A stretch of 64,000 nt of DNA, taken from Listeria swaminathanii. Its GTDB lineage: Bacteria; Bacillota; Bacilli; Lactobacillales; Listeriaceae. The DNA lies in assembly GCF_014229645.1 (NCBI RefSeq), contig NZ_JAATOD010000002.1, positions 186,001-250,000 on the forward strand, given 5' to 3'. Numbering within the stretch: position 1 is the first letter of the stretch; each line of letters starts with the position of its first letter. The notes below the pieces were generated by a model. That model made no database searches. It was not told the origin of the DNA and was given only the letters and a program-made list of their open reading frames with translations. Positions 6,583-15,887 of this stretch are shown one piece after another. Both the position numbers and the translations under genes were made by a program.

Positions 6583-7374
6583 TTATTTCTTTAAAAATGC
6601 ACCTTTTCCAAAGAATTCTATTACTTGCGGCATGACTTGATATAATCGTGTCGCAATATTCATAACGAAAGGTAGATTGATTTCACGGCGTCTTGTCCCC
6701 ATAATTTGGACGGTTTTCCTAGCCACTTTTTCAGGTTTCAACACTAATTTCCCAACTGTTTCTAAGTAATTACCGGACTTATCCGCTACTTCGAAAAAAT
6801 TCGTTGCGATTGGACCCGGATTGATTGTCGTCACGTTGATTTTATCGGGAATTAATTCTAAGCGAAGTGCATTGGAAAAACCAAGTACCGCGTATTTTGT
6901 TGCTGAATAAACGGTTGATTTTGGTGTAGCAATTTTGGCTGCTTGAGATGCGATGTTAATAATATGTCCCGATTTACGAGCTTGCATTTGCGGTAAAATA
7001 AGTTGCGTTAACTGAATCAACCCTAGCACGTTTGTATCAAACATTTTTTCAATAGTTTCAAACGGGATATCTACTGCGTTTTCAAATAGACCAAAACCTG
7101 CACAGTTGACTAACACATCAATTTGATAGGCCGCATTTATTTCAGTACTAACTTGTTTGACTTGCTCAAAATCTGTCATATCTAGTGTAAAGTAAGCCGT
7201 TTCGACTGAAAAATGGCTGCTTATTTCTTTTTGTAGATCGATTAATTTTTCCGTGCTTCTCGCTGTGATAATAACATTCGCTCCTGATGCCGCCACTTGT
7301 CTTGTGATTTCTGCTCCAAGACCACTTGATGCACCCGTAATTAATACCGTTTTATTTTTCAAAAAAGCATTCAT
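6583..7374 (-). CDS. Short-chain dehydrogenase/reductase
   Basis: 263 aa classical SDR. TGASSGLGAEI (about residues 13-23) is the nucleotide-binding glycine motif, NCAG stabilises the fold (about 90), and the catalytic Ser and Y-x3-K (YSATK, about 156-160) are present. The sequence is closest in feel to the DltE/YqjQ group of NADP-dependent SDRs of unknown substrate. The C-terminal tail (MNIATRLYQVMPQ) may contact the membrane. It starts four bases after the stop of rnz and is certainly in the same operon; YqjQ also follows RNase Z in B. subtilis. Confidence 0.88.
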   Translation of the reverse strand: MNAFLKNKTVLITGASSGLGAEITRQVAASGANVIITARSTEKLIDLQKEISSHFSVETAYFTLDMTDFEQVKQVSTEINAAYQIDVLVNCAGFGLFENAVDIPFETIEKMFDTNVLGLIQLTQLILPQMQARKSGHIINIASQAAKIATPKSTVYSATKYAVLGFSNALRLELIPDKINVTTINPGPIATNFFEVADKSGNYLETVGKLVLKPEKVARKTVQIMGTRRREINLPFVMNIATRLYQVMPQVIEFFGKGAFLKK

Positions 7375-7378
7375 TTTA

Positions 7379-8299
7379 TCACTCTCCTACTTGGAAAACA
7401 GCTAAATCGTACGCTATTTCAGTATTTTCAAAAATAGACTTTGCTTCTATTAATAACTCTTTACTTGCATCTCGGTCGTATCTTGAGCTGATATGCGTTA
7501 AAATCAATTTTTTGACATTGGCTTTTTTGGCAAGTGTAGCTGCTTGAAGTGTGGTTGAATGCATATATTCTCCCGCCATTTTTGCTTTATCGCCCTCAAA
7601 AGTGGCTTCGTGGACTAAAATATCGGCGTTTAATGCTAATTCAAATTCATTAGCGGTTTCTTTTGTATCACCAAAAATGCTGATTATCTTTCCTTTTTGT
7701 GGCGCGCCAACATAATTTTTGCCGTCGATTACTCGTCCGTCAGCTAGCGTAACGGTTTCGCCATTTTTTAGTTTTTGAAAAAGTGGACCAGCTTCAACAC
7801 CGTCAGCTTTTAATTGTTCCGCATTAAGTGCGCCTTGTTTGTCTTTTTCGATGATACGGTAACCAAAGCTTCGAACGCCATGTTCCAGGTCATCAGCAGT
7901 AACGGAAAACATCTTGTCTTCAAAAATCAAACCTGGTTCAATTTCGTTAAAAATAATTTTGTAGGTGAGTCTTGTTCCGCTAAGTCTTAAAGAAGTTTCG
8001 ACATATTCAGCTATTCCTGCCGGGCCGTAAATAGTTAGATCCGAATCGCCTCCTTGAAAAGAGCGACTGCTTAATAAGCCTGGCAGCCCAAAAATATGAT
8101 CGCCATGCATATGAGTAATAAATATTTTTTCTAGTTTGCTTAATTTGATTTGGCTGCGCATGATTTGGTGTTGCGTTGCTTCTCCGCAATCAAATAGCCA
8201 AATTGTATTTCGTTCGTTTAACATTGAAAGTGCGATGGATGTGACATTACGGCCTCGTGACGGTACGCCTGCTCCAGTTCCTAAAAAAACAAGTTCCAT
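7379..8299 (-). CDS. rnz: Ribonuclease Z (tRNA 3'-processing)
   Basis: Zinc-dependent endonuclease that trims the 3' trailer of tRNA precursors lacking an encoded CCA. The 306-aa protein has the metallo-beta-lactamase motif THMHGDHIFGLPG (about residues 61-73), an upstream LFDCGEATQHQ, a later FGDTK aspartate (about 210), and HEATFE and THISSRY histidines. This is the complete RNase Z set. GGGAAGGG lies about 9 bases before the ATG. It heads a two-gene operon with the SDR, divergent from zwf. Confidence 0.95.
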   Translation of the reverse strand: MELVFLGTGAGVPSRGRNVTSIALSMLNERNTIWLFDCGEATQHQIMRSQIKLSKLEKIFITHMHGDHIFGLPGLLSSRSFQGGDSDLTIYGPAGIAEYVETSLRLSGTRLTYKIIFNEIEPGLIFEDKMFSVTADDLEHGVRSFGYRIIEKDKQGALNAEQLKADGVEAGPLFQKLKNGETVTLADGRVIDGKNYVGAPQKGKIISIFGDTKETANEFELALNADILVHEATFEGDKAKMAGEYMHSTTLQAATLAKKANVKKLILTHISSRYDRDASKELLIEAKSIFENTEIAYDLAVFQVGE

Positions 8300-8436
8300 T
8301 TATTGTTCCATTCCCTTCCCAGTTCGTGTCTTATTTTATCACATTCTTAAACGAACAGGAAATAAACATTTTTACAATAAAAACCCTTATAATTCAGAAA
8401 TAACTGTCAAATTAAAAAAATATTCGAACCAAACAG

Positions 8437-8465
8437 TTGCACAAATGCTTCATTATGGATAAAAT
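8437..8465 (+). promoter_or_regulatory. zwf promoter and leader
   Basis: TTGCAC (8437-8442), 17-base spacer, TAAAAT (8460-8465). The leader of about 130 bases contains a perfect 8-base hairpin (CTAAGAAA / TTTCTTAG, 8536-8555) followed by a T-rich stretch, which could be a weak attenuator. The rest of the rnz-zwf gap (8300-8436) is A/T-rich with no other feature that I can support. Confidence 0.7.
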
Positions 8466-8601
8466 AGTATGGACTAATGAGGAAAATTAATAGCTCATTT
8501 AATAAGGCCTTTTTTTGTGGGGTCCTTTTCAAACTAAGAAATCTTTTTCTTAGCAGTTAATTTTTTGCCATTAAGAGAATAAGAAAGAGGGTAAATGACG
8601 T

Positions 8602-10077
8602 ATGACAGATGAGTTAGAACAAAAAGCATTGATTACTATTTTTGGCGGTACGGGAGATTTGGCAAATCGCAAACTTTACCCTTCGCTATATCATTTATAC
8701 AGTAAGGGATCTCTTGGCGACAACTTTGCTGTTATTGGAACGGCTCGTCGTGAATGGAGTAATGATTTCTTCCGTGATAAAGTAAAAGAGTCTATCAAAG
8801 ACATTGATGGTTCCGAAAAAGATGCGGATGCATTTGCTTCTCATTTCTACTATCAATCTCATGATGTGACTAATAAAGAATCTTATGTAACGCTAAAAGA
8901 TTTGTCTGATGAATTAGATGCAAAATACGAACTTGGCGGTAATCGCCTTTTCTACCTTGCTATGGCGCCGAATTTCTTTGGAACCATCGCAAGTCGCATT
9001 AAATCTGAAGGCTTTGTGGACACTGATGGTTTTCACCGTTTAATTATTGAGAAACCATTTGGACATGATTTAGCTAGTGCGGAAGAATTAAACAATTCGC
9101 TTCGTCAAGCATTTAAAGAAGATGAAATTTATCGTATTGACCACTATTTAGGAAAAGAAATGATCCAAAATATCTCGGTTATTCGATTTGCAAATTCGAT
9201 CATTGAATCGCTTTGGAACAATCGTTATATCGATAATATCCAAGTTACTTTAACAGAAGTACTTGGTGTAGAAGATCGTGGACGTTATTACGATGAAAGT
9301 GGCGCACTTCGAGACATGGTTCAAAACCATATCTTACAAATCGTTTCTTTACTCGCAATGGAACCACCGATTAACTTATCAACTCGCGAGATTCGTCATG
9401 AAAAAGTTCGCGCGCTTCGTTCTTTACGCGTTTTTGAAGGAAAAGAAGTTCATCAAAGCTTTATCCGTGGCCAGTATGGTCCTGGTGAAGTTGGCGGCAA
9501 AGAACTGAAAGGCTACCGTCAAGAAGATAATGTCGATCCTCATTCCAATACAGAAACTTTTGTTGCGGCAAAACTTGAAATCGATAATTTCCGCTGGGCT
9601 GGCGTTCCATTTTACATTCGTACTGGTAAACGTCTTGCGAAGAAAACAACGCAAATTGCGATTCAGTTTAAAGATGTACCACTAAACTTATTTGGCCAAC
9701 AACAATCGCTTGGTGGTAATGTGCTTGTTATTCATATCCAACCTGACGAAGGTATTACGCTTCATTTGAACGTGAAAGAACCTGGTCAAGGAATGGTGAC
9801 AATGCCAGTCAACTTAAATTATATTCATTCTTCACCAGATGGCATGAATACGCCTGAAGCATATGAAAAATTAATTCTAGACTGTCTGCGCGGCGACGCG
9901 ACTTACTTCTCTCACTGGGATGAAGTTTCGCTATCATGGAACTTTATCGACCATGTAGCAGATGTTTGGACAAATACAAAAGATCATTTCCCGAACTACA
10001 AATCCGGTTCAATGGGTCCAAAAGAAGCAGACGACCTTATTCAACGTGACGGATTCCAGTGGTTCCCAATCGATTAA
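8602..10077 (+). CDS. zwf: Glucose-6-phosphate 1-dehydrogenase
   Basis: Oxidises glucose-6-phosphate to 6-phosphogluconolactone with NADP, the entry to the oxidative pentose-phosphate pathway. 491 aa, standard length. The N-terminal FGGTGDLANRKLYPSLY motif (about residues 14-30) binds the nucleotide. EKPFGHD (about 150) and the active-site RIDHYLGKE (about 177-185) with its catalytic His are intact. The gene stands alone between its own promoter and a strong terminator. The ATG at 8602 follows GAAAGAGGG with a longish spacer of about 9 bases. Confidence 0.97.
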   Translation: MTDELEQKALITIFGGTGDLANRKLYPSLYHLYSKGSLGDNFAVIGTARREWSNDFFRDKVKESIKDIDGSEKDADAFASHFYYQSHDVTNKESYVTLKDLSDELDAKYELGGNRLFYLAMAPNFFGTIASRIKSEGFVDTDGFHRLIIEKPFGHDLASAEELNNSLRQAFKEDEIYRIDHYLGKEMIQNISVIRFANSIIESLWNNRYIDNIQVTLTEVLGVEDRGRYYDESGALRDMVQNHILQIVSLLAMEPPINLSTREIRHEKVRALRSLRVFEGKEVHQSFIRGQYGPGEVGGKELKGYRQEDNVDPHSNTETFVAAKLEIDNFRWAGVPFYIRTGKRLAKKTTQIAIQFKDVPLNLFGQQQSLGGNVLVIHIQPDEGITLHLNVKEPGQGMVTMPVNLNYIHSSPDGMNTPEAYEKLILDCLRGDATYFSHWDEVSLSWNFIDHVADVWTNTKDHFPNYKSGSMGPKEADDLIQRDGFQWFPID

Positions 10078-10080
10078 TCA

Positions 10081-10126
10081 AAAAACCAGAAATATGGCTA
10101 ATCTAGCCTGTTTCTGGTTTTCTTTG
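10081..10126 (+). terminator. zwf terminator
   Basis: AAAAACCAGAAA (10081-10092) pairs with TTTCTGGTTTT (10111-10121), followed by a T-rich tail, directly after the zwf stop. Confidence 0.85.
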
Positions 10127-10131
10127 TTTAC

Positions 10132-10159
10132 TTGCAAAAGCTACTGGGCATGTTAGAAT
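10132..10159 (+). promoter_or_regulatory. Promoter of yueI and the small membrane gene
   Basis: TTGCAA (10132-10137), 16-base spacer, TAGAAT (10154-10159) with a TG one base before it. Confidence 0.6.
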
Positions 10160-10195
10160 AGAGAGGAAAACTAACTAGTTAAAGGAGCTCATATA

Positions 10196-10627
10196 ATGGC
10201 TGAAAATATTGATGACTACCTAGAAAAAGGCATGTATGGGGCAAAAGAAATTAATCCCGCTGAGAAGAAAAAATACCTAGGAACTTACCGTGAACGCGTA
10301 TTAGTCGCTCTCACTAAAGAAGAAGTTTTAACCCAAGAGTATCTTCCAGAACTAGAAAAAGCAATCCTAGAAAATAATGACTCCAAGCTTCTGTTAAACG
10401 GATTACTGCATTATAATTCTTTACGCCCTTATATTAAATTAGCGGAAAAATGTAAACATGAATTTTCGATTGTTACTCGTTTGGAAGGTGAAACAGATAT
10501 TTATCTCGTCCTTGCCTGCCAAAAAGCGGTAAACAAAGAGGATATTCATTTATATAAAGAAGAACCCGTAGAAAAACAAGAAGAACCTGTCTCGTTACTG
10601 GAGAAGGTTCGCAAATTATTTAATTAA
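10196..10627 (+). CDS. yueI: YueI-family protein (DUF1694)
   Basis: 143 aa. The N-terminus 'NIDDYLEKGMYGAKEINPAEK' and the following 'YLGTYRERVLVALT' are the hallmark of the YueI/DUF1694 family, which is widespread in Bacilli and has no known biochemical function. The body is a small alpha/beta fold; the last 25 residues are charged and end in a predicted amphipathic helix (SLLEKVRKLF). AAAGGAG lies 8 bases before the ATG. A tiny membrane-protein gene follows 31 bases later. Confidence 0.85.
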   Translation: MAENIDDYLEKGMYGAKEINPAEKKKYLGTYRERVLVALTKEEVLTQEYLPELEKAILENNDSKLLLNGLLHYNSLRPYIKLAEKCKHEFSIVTRLEGETDIYLVLACQKAVNKEDIHLYKEEPVEKQEEPVSLLEKVRKLFN

Positions 10628-10658
10628 GTTTTCCGTCCAACATCGAGGAGGTCGATTT

Positions 10659-10796
10659 ATGCTACATCTTATCACAGTATCACTCGCTATTTTAATGGCG
10701 TTACAAACGATTTATTTTTTCATTCGGAAAAATGTCAATATGGGCGTTATGTTTTTACTTATAACAGCTGCCCTTCTACTTCTTAGCACGATTTAA
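10659..10796 (+). CDS. Small two-helix membrane protein (45 aa)
   Basis: ATG at 10659 behind a strong GAGGAGG site opens a 45-codon frame ending TAA at 10794-10796. The peptide starts MLHLITVSLAILMALQTIYF, has a short charged loop (RKNVNMG), then a second hydrophobic helix ending LLLLSTI. It is therefore a predicted membrane hairpin with almost no exposed domain. It lies in the yueI transcript and overlaps the 3' end of the opposing DUF6884-like gene by 21 bases. The function is unknown. The ribosome binding site and clean hydrophobic pattern argue that it is real. Confidence 0.65.
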   Translation: MLHLITVSLAILMALQTIYFFIRKNVNMGVMFLLITAALLLLSTI

Positions 10797-11264
10797 TGGC
10801 ATACCGGTCTCGACAGCTTGTTTTAACTCGCGCTGCATGACACCGATCCCTGTCGCCCCATCAAGTGGAAAACAAAAAGATTGTTTATCATTTGTAATAC
10901 TCGCGAGTAGCCCTCTGAACTTTTTGCCGCCTAACATCGGGACTTGTTCAGTAGGGTTTATTTGTAGTTTCTGCCACTGTGCCTGTAATTCGTCGAGCTG
11001 AATCGTATCTTCCCCTGTCCCTTTCATCGTAAAACGAACATCATACGTTTCTGAAACGACATCATCTGGTCGTAAAAAGCCGTATTTCGGCGATAAAATT
11101 AAATACTCCTTCGCAAACTGTTCTGCGTATGCTTTGCTTAAACGATGAAATGTCCCCGTGTATACTTCGCTTGCCTTCACTGGACCGATATCCGGAAATT
11201 TGTCCCATATTTTCGGCTTCCCTGATGCGATAATAATCAGGTTTGTTTTATTGGATATTCCCAC
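10776..11264 (-). CDS. DUF6884-like protein
   Basis: 162 aa. The order 'LIIIASGKPKIWDK ... GPVKASEVYTGTF ... YLILSPKYGFLRPDD ... YDV' matches the DUF6884 pattern: a Cys/Ser-Lys start, a YxG-F segment and an ILSxKYGLL motif. This group is distantly related to YaaA-type peroxide-stress proteins and to tRNA-base-modification enzymes; its function is not established. The start overlaps the GNAT gene by 28 bases, so they form an operon. Confidence 0.7.
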   Translation of the reverse strand: MGISNKTNLIIIASGKPKIWDKFPDIGPVKASEVYTGTFHRLSKAYAEQFAKEYLILSPKYGFLRPDDVVSETYDVRFTMKGTGEDTIQLDELQAQWQKLQINPTEQVPMLGGKKFRGLLASITNDKQSFCFPLDGATGIGVMQRELKQAVETGMPLNRAKK

Positions 11265-11770
11265 ATCATCACTCTTCCTTGTCTCTCTTCCGTATCTTTT
11301 TCTTCTATATGTACGAAATGGTTATGTTTTAGCACTTGGATTGATGCTTCGTTTTGCTCGTAGCTTCTGGCAAAAATGCGATTGATTTCGGGTTGCTCTT
11401 CTAGCCAAGTAATCATTCCAACAAGCGCTTCTGACATATAGCCTTTATTTTGATAATTAGGCACGATACTATAACCAATTTCTATTTCTCCCGTTTCATC
11501 TGGGTTGCCTTGTCCGCCAATTTCGCCGATAATCTTATTTTCTTGCTTTAAAACGACTAATCGCGTCCATTTAATCATTCTATCGTCTTTTTTTACATTT
11601 TCTAACACATATGGTAAATAAAAAAAGAAATCAATTCCGGGCCAGTCTGGTGATACGTGGTAGCCACTTGCTTTTTCTAAAGCTTCTGTCCCATTGATCG
11701 TTGCTTGAATCATTTCCAGCGTGTAGTTAATTAAAATTAATCGATCTGTTTCTAAATTATCCACAACCAA
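11237..11770 (-). CDS. GNAT-family N-acetyltransferase (RimJ/RimL type)
   Basis: 177 aa. It opens ETDRLILINYTLEMIQA, as in RimJ/RimL-like acetyltransferases. Residues near 100-125 hold the beta-4 strand and acetyl-CoA loop (EIEIGYSIVPNYQNKGYMSEAL, written here as a motif reference), with the usual Q/R-x-x-G/A reduced to QNKGY. The substrate is unknown; a small amine or protein N-terminus is possible. The start is uncertain: TTG at 11770, or the GTG two codons in, both after AGGAAAG. The gene overlaps the DUF6884-like gene downstream. Confidence 0.82.
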   Translation of the reverse strand: MVVDNLETDRLILINYTLEMIQATINGTEALEKASGYHVSPDWPGIDFFFYLPYVLENVKKDDRMIKWTRLVVLKQENKIIGEIGGQGNPDETGEIEIGYSIVPNYQNKGYMSEALVGMITWLEEQPEINRIFARSYEQNEASIQVLKHNHFVHIEEKDTEERQGRVMMWEYPIKQT

Positions 11771-12036
11771 AACCCGGCTTTCCTACTAATTTATTACTTT
11801 CAATTTAGCAGAATTGGATAGAGGAACGCAACTAATCTGTGATTTTTTATCCGAAATTTTAATTTTTAACAACAAAACTATAAAAATAAAACTATTCTGA
11901 CTATATACTTGACCTTTCATTTTTGAATACGCTTCCATTCTAGTTATAGTCCAAATATAAGACCAGGTACTAATTACAACTAAAAGTGTAAGTTGCTTGA
12001 ATTGTGCAAACTGACGGAAAACTTTCAAAATAACAA

Positions 12037-12065
12037 TTGACAATCGCATGGCAACCATATATATT
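12037..12065 (+). promoter_or_regulatory. Promoter of ilv-leu operon leader
   Basis: Consensus TTGACA (12037-12042), 17-base spacer, TATATT (12060-12065). Transcription from about 12072 would include the leader peptide and attenuator and then ilvD. An A/T-rich stretch at 12092-12110 (AATTTTTTTCAAAAAT) just downstream resembles a CodY-type box only loosely. CodY control of this operon is known in L. monocytogenes, but I cannot prove the site here. The gap from 11771 to 12036 holds no other supported feature. Confidence 0.8.
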
Positions 12066-12159
12066 AAATACTAACATAACATTTCTTGATATTAATTTTT
12101 TTCAAAAATGTGCGACTAATCGAAAAAATAAAACCATTTAACGAAGGGGATAATGACTT

Positions 12160-12201
12160 ATGAAAACGACTAAATCAGTCATTACAATTTTATTACTCTA
12201 G
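12160..12201 (+). CDS. ilv leader peptide
   Basis: A 13-residue peptide MKTTKSVITILLL ending TAG, behind AAGGGG (12143-12148). Seven of its last seven positions are Val, Ile, Thr, Ile, Leu, Leu, Leu, exactly the end products (and the precursor Thr) of the operon that follows. Ribosome stalling on these codons would report branched-chain amino-acid shortage. Confidence 0.9.
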   Translation: MKTTKSVITILLL

Positions 12202-12309
12202 AAGGACTTTGAGCACTGTAGAAATTTACAGTAGTTTGAGTCCTGTTTACGTTAAATGGGATTCTGGCAAAGCATCCCATTGTTTTCATCATTGGGGTGC
12301 TTTTTATTT
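12202..12309 (+). ncRNA. Ribosome-mediated attenuator of ilv-leu operon (Rli60 region)
   Basis: Directly after the leader-peptide stop comes a long pause hairpin (outer AGGACT/AGTCCT, inner ACTGTA/TACAGT). Next is an antiterminator stem ATGGGAT (12256-12262) with ATCCCAT (12274-12280). Last is a terminator AAAGCATCCCA (12269-12279) with TGGGGTGCTTT (12293-12303) followed by Ts. The ATCCCA strand is shared between antiterminator and terminator, so the two are mutually exclusive. This is the classical attenuation design. In L. monocytogenes the region is known as the small RNA Rli60. The remaining leader to ilvD (12310-12453) contains no further clear signal. Confidence 0.9.
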
Positions 12310-12453
12310 AGCCGGATTTCGGATTTTCAAGCATTAAAAAGCGATTATCAAGCAAGCAGAACTTAATCATATATATTAATGCCACGCTATTTAGTGAATT
12401 CTAAAAATTCAGTGTCGGCAAACAATTCTTAATTAGAAATGGGGTAAAGTCAT

Positions 12454-14148
12454 ATGCGTAGTGACAAAATAAAAAAAGGTGTCGAACAAGCTCCAGCAAG
12501 AAGTTTGCTGCATGCTACAGGTCAAATTAAAAGTCCAGGTGATATGGACAAACCATTTATCGCTATTTGTAACTCTTACATTGATATTGTTCCAGGTCAC
12601 GTTCATTTGCGAGAACTTGCGGATGTGGCTAAAGAAGCAATTAGAGAAGCTGGCGGTATCCCATTTGAATTTAATACGATTGGTGTAGATGACGGCATTG
12701 CCATGGGACATATCGGTATGCGTTACTCCCTTCCCTCTCGTGAAGTTATCGCGGATGCAGCGGAAACAGTAATCAACGCGCACTGGTTTGACGGGGTTTT
12801 CTACATCCCAAACTGTGACAAAATTACGCCGGGAATGTTGCTTGCATCAGTTCGTACAAACGTCCCTGCTATCTTCTGTTCAGGTGGCCCAATGAAAGCT
12901 GGGTTGTCAGCTCACGGAAAAGCGCTCACTCTTTCTTCCGTTTTTGAAGCGGTTGGTGCCTTTAAAGATGGCAGCATGTCACAGGAAGATTTCCTTGATA
13001 TGGAAGCCAATGCGTGTCCAACTTGTGGATCTTGTGCTGGTATGTTTACAGCGAATTCAATGAACTGCTTAATGGAAATCCTCGGTATGGCTGTTCCAGG
13101 AAATGGTACAACACTTGCTGTTTCTGACGCGCGCCGTGACCTTATTAGAGAATCTGCGTTTCATTTGATGGATTTAGTTAAAAAAGATATTCGTCCTCGT
13201 GACATTATTACAAAAGATGCGATTGATGATGCATTCGCGCTAGATATGGCAATGGGTGGCTCGACAAATACCATATTACATACACTCGCACTTGCAAACG
13301 AAGCTGGTATTGAAGATTACGATTTGGAACGTATCAATGATATCGCCAAACGTGTTCCCTATCTTTCCAAAATTGCACCTTCCTCTTCTTATTCAATGCA
13401 TGACGTTCATGAAGCTGGCGGCGTTTCTGCCATCGTTAAAGAACTTGTTGACCTTGGCGGTGCAATTCATCCAGACCGGATTACCGTTACTGGAAAAACG
13501 ATTCGCGAAAACGTGGCTGATGCCAAAATTAATAATACCGATGTTATTCATCCAAAAGAAAATCCCTATAGCCCGGTTGGTGGACTATCGATGTTGTTTG
13601 GAAATATCGCACCAAAAGGAGCTGCTATCAAAGTTGGCGGCGTAGATCCTTCTGTACAAGTTTTCAAAGGAGAAGCAATTTGCTTTAGTTCTCATGATGA
13701 GGCTGTTGAGGCAATTGATAATCATACGGTTCGTGAGGGCCATGTAGTTGTTATTCGCTACGAAGGTCCAAAAGGCGGCCCGGGAATGCCAGAAATGCTT
13801 GCACCAACCTCCAGTATTGTTGGTCGCGGTTTAGGAAAAGATGTTGCCTTGATTACAGATGGACGTTTTTCCGGAGCTACTCGAGGTATCGCAGTTGGGC
13901 ATATTTCTCCAGAAGCTGCGGCTGGTGGTCCAATCGCACTCGTTCATGACGGTGATATCATCACGATTGATTTGCCAAACCGGACGCTCAATGTAGACGT
14001 TCCTGATGAAGTTTTAGAGGAACGAAGAAAAGAATTACCGAAATTTAAAGCTAAAGTAAAAACTGGTTACCTTGCACGATACACTGCGCTAGTAACGAGC
14101 GCCCACACTGGTGGTATTTTGCAAATTCCAGAAGATTTAATCGACTAA
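12454..14148 (+). CDS. ilvD: Dihydroxy-acid dehydratase
   Basis: Dehydrates 2,3-dihydroxy-3-methylbutanoate and its ethyl homologue to the 2-keto acids of valine and isoleucine. 564 aa, normal for the family. The iron-sulfur ligands are in NSYID (Cys in AICN, about residue 49), [12 protein letters not shown] (about 117-128) and [16 protein letters not shown] (about 188-203). The C-terminal GRFSGATRG motif is also present. It is the first structural gene of the operon, behind GGGGTAAAG. Only 17 bases separate it from the ilvB start. Confidence 0.97.
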   Translation: MRSDKIKKGVEQAPARSLLHATGQIKSPGDMDKPFIAICNSYIDIVPGHVHLRELADVAKEAIREAGGIPFEFNTIGVDDGIAMGHIGMRYSLPSREVIADAAETVINAHWFDGVFYIPNCDKITPGMLLASVRTNVPAIFCSGGPMKAGLSAHGKALTLSSVFEAVGAFKDGSMSQEDFLDMEANACPTCGSCAGMFTANSMNCLMEILGMAVPGNGTTLAVSDARRDLIRESAFHLMDLVKKDIRPRDIITKDAIDDAFALDMAMGGSTNTILHTLALANEAGIEDYDLERINDIAKRVPYLSKIAPSSSYSMHDVHEAGGVSAIVKELVDLGGAIHPDRITVTGKTIRENVADAKINNTDVIHPKENPYSPVGGLSMLFGNIAPKGAAIKVGGVDPSVQVFKGEAICFSSHDEAVEAIDNHTVREGHVVVIRYEGPKGGPGMPEMLAPTSSIVGRGLGKDVALITDGRFSGATRGIAVGHISPEAAAGGPIALVHDGDIITIDLPNRTLNVDVPDEVLEERRKELPKFKAKVKTGYLARYTALVTSAHTGGILQIPEDLID

Positions 14149-14165
14149 AAAATGAGGTGATAAGC

Positions 14166-15887
14166 GTGATTGATACGACGAAGACAAATGAAAAAGCGAC
14201 AAAAAAGCAAAATAAAAGTGGAGCGGAACTTTTAATTGACGCCTTGAAAAAACAACAAGTCGAGATGATTTTTGGTTATCCGGGTGGCGCGGTTCTTCCT
14301 CTCTATGATGCCTTTTACGACTGTGATATTCCACATATTCTAACAAGGCACGAACAAGGAGCCATCCATGCTGCTGAAGGGTATGCTCGTGTCACTGGGA
14401 AACCTGGAGTCGTAGTTGTAACAAGTGGACCTGGTGCGACGAATGTATTAACTGGAATTGCAGATGCGATGAGCGATTCGATTCCATTAGTAATCTTTAC
14501 CGGACAAGTTCATACGCCTGGTATCGGAAAAGATGCTTTCCAAGAAGCCGATATGATTGGGCTAACGATTCCAATTACTAAATACAATTACCAAGTGCGT
14601 GATGTTCGTGACTTACCTAAAATCGTCAATGAAGCTTTCCATATCGCAAGTACTGGTCGTAAAGGTCCTGTTGTCGTGGATATTCCTAAAGACATGGGGA
14701 TTATCCAAACGGACACAGTTCGACCAGATACGATTGATTTGCCGGGTTATCAACCGACTTATTCACCTAACCCGCTCCAACTCGAAAAATTAATGAATTC
14801 CCTTTCCGCCGCAAGTAAGCCACTTATTCTCGCTGGCGCTGGCGTTAACCATTCTAGAGCTACAGCCGAATTACTAGAATTCGCTGAACGCTATCAAATT
14901 CCTATCGTGAATACGCTACTCGGTCTAGGAAGTTTCCCGCAAAGCCATGATTTATTCCTTGGTATGGGTGGTATGCACGGTTCTTATGCAGCAAATATGG
15001 CGCTAACGGATTGTGACTTACTCATTAATTTTGGCTCTAGATTCGATGATCGCCTTGCAAGTGCGCCAAAAGAGTTTGCCACTAAAGCAACGATCGCTCA
15101 TATCGATATTGATCCTGCTGAAATCGGCAAAATTATCGAAACGCAAATTCCAATCGTTGCCGATATCAATGAAACACTTACGCAACTTCTGCAAATGGAA
15201 CTTCCGGTTTATCCAGATACATCCCATTGGTACAAATTAAATATGACACGCAAAAACCGTCATCCTTTTAATTTTGATAAAACGAAAAAAGCGGAAATTA
15301 AACCGCAGCGTGTGATTGAACTCATTGGTGAAATTACGCAAGGTGAAGCACTTGTTTCCACCGATGTTGGACAACATCAAATGTGGACGGCGCAATTTTA
15401 TCCGTTCCAATTTGATCATCAAATTATTACAAGTGGTGGCCTTGGCACAATGGGCTTTGGTTTCCCGGCAGCAGTTGGGGCGCAACTTGCTTTCCCGGAT
15501 AAAACAGTAGTCGCGATTGTTGGCGATGGCGGTTTCCAAATGACTAACCAAGAACTCGCGATTTTAAACGATTATCAAATCAATCTAAAAACGGTCATTA
15601 TCAATAATGGTTCGCTCGGGATGGTTCGTCAGTGGCAAGAAAAATTCCACGGCGAAAGATATTCCCACTCGATTTTCACGAGCCAGCCAGATTTTGTAAA
15701 ACTGTCTGAAGCATACGGTGTCAAAGGGGTTCGCTTGACGAATCCAGAAACGCTGGAAAAAGATTTGAGAAAAGCCTTCGCTCACCCTGGGCCAATTGTT
15801 ATTGACGTTCATGTTGCAAAAGATGAACTAGTACTTCCAATGGTTCCAAGCGGCAAACCAAATCACCAAATGGAAGGGGTGGAATAA
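14166..15887 (+). CDS. ilvB: Acetolactate synthase large (catalytic) subunit, biosynthetic
   Basis: Condenses two pyruvates, or pyruvate plus 2-ketobutyrate, with ThDP and FAD. 573 aa from the GTG at 14166, chosen because GAGGTGAT lies four bases before it; an in-frame GTG at 14157 overlaps that site and is less likely. The catalytic Glu is in [14 protein letters not shown] (about residue 60) and the ThDP motif GDGGFQMT...NNGSLGM is at about 455-485. The FAD-associated segment around SRFDDR is present, which separates it from AlsS at 36102. It needs the IlvN subunit encoded immediately downstream. Confidence 0.96.
   Translation: MIDTTKTNEKATKKQNKSGAELLIDALKKQQVEMIFGYPGGAVLPLYDAFYDCDIPHILTRHEQGAIHAAEGYARVTGKPGVVVVTSGPGATNVLTGIADAMSDSIPLVIFTGQVHTPGIGKDAFQEADMIGLTIPITKYNYQVRDVRDLPKIVNEAFHIASTGRKGPVVVDIPKDMGIIQTDTVRPDTIDLPGYQPTYSPNPLQLEKLMNSLSAASKPLILAGAGVNHSRATAELLEFAERYQIPIVNTLLGLGSFPQSHDLFLGMGGMHGSYAANMALTDCDLLINFGSRFDDRLASAPKEFATKATIAHIDIDPAEIGKIIETQIPIVADINETLTQLLQMELPVYPDTSHWYKLNMTRKNRHPFNFDKTKKAEIKPQRVIELIGEITQGEALVSTDVGQHQMWTAQFYPFQFDHQIITSGGLGTMGFGFPAAVGAQLAFPDKTVVAIVGDGGFQMTNQELAILNDYQINLKTVIINNGSLGMVRQWQEKFHGERYSHSIFTSQPDFVKLSEAYGVKGVRLTNPETLEKDLRKAFAHPGPIVIDVHVAKDELVLPMVPSGKPNHQMEGVE

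Noticed and set aside
8136..8462. Open frame of 108 codons on the plus strand across the rnz start and the zwf control region
   Set aside because: Mostly antisense to rnz, ends in A/T-rich promoter sequence, no ribosome binding site.
10659..10796. Reading the 45-codon frame as a holin-like toxin
   Set aside because: It lacks the MT-x-[YF]-EAL start, has two helices and a co-directional neighbour, and no antisense promoter is seen.
11786..12058. Open frame of 90 codons on the minus strand with a hydrophobic middle
   Set aside because: No ribosome binding site, low-complexity A/T-driven composition, and it overlaps the ilv promoter region; more likely chance.
12392..12410. AATTC-TAAAAATTC stretch before ilvD as a possible CodY box
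   Set aside because: Too many mismatches to the CodY consensus; a CodY role for the operon is known but this site cannot be supported by eye.
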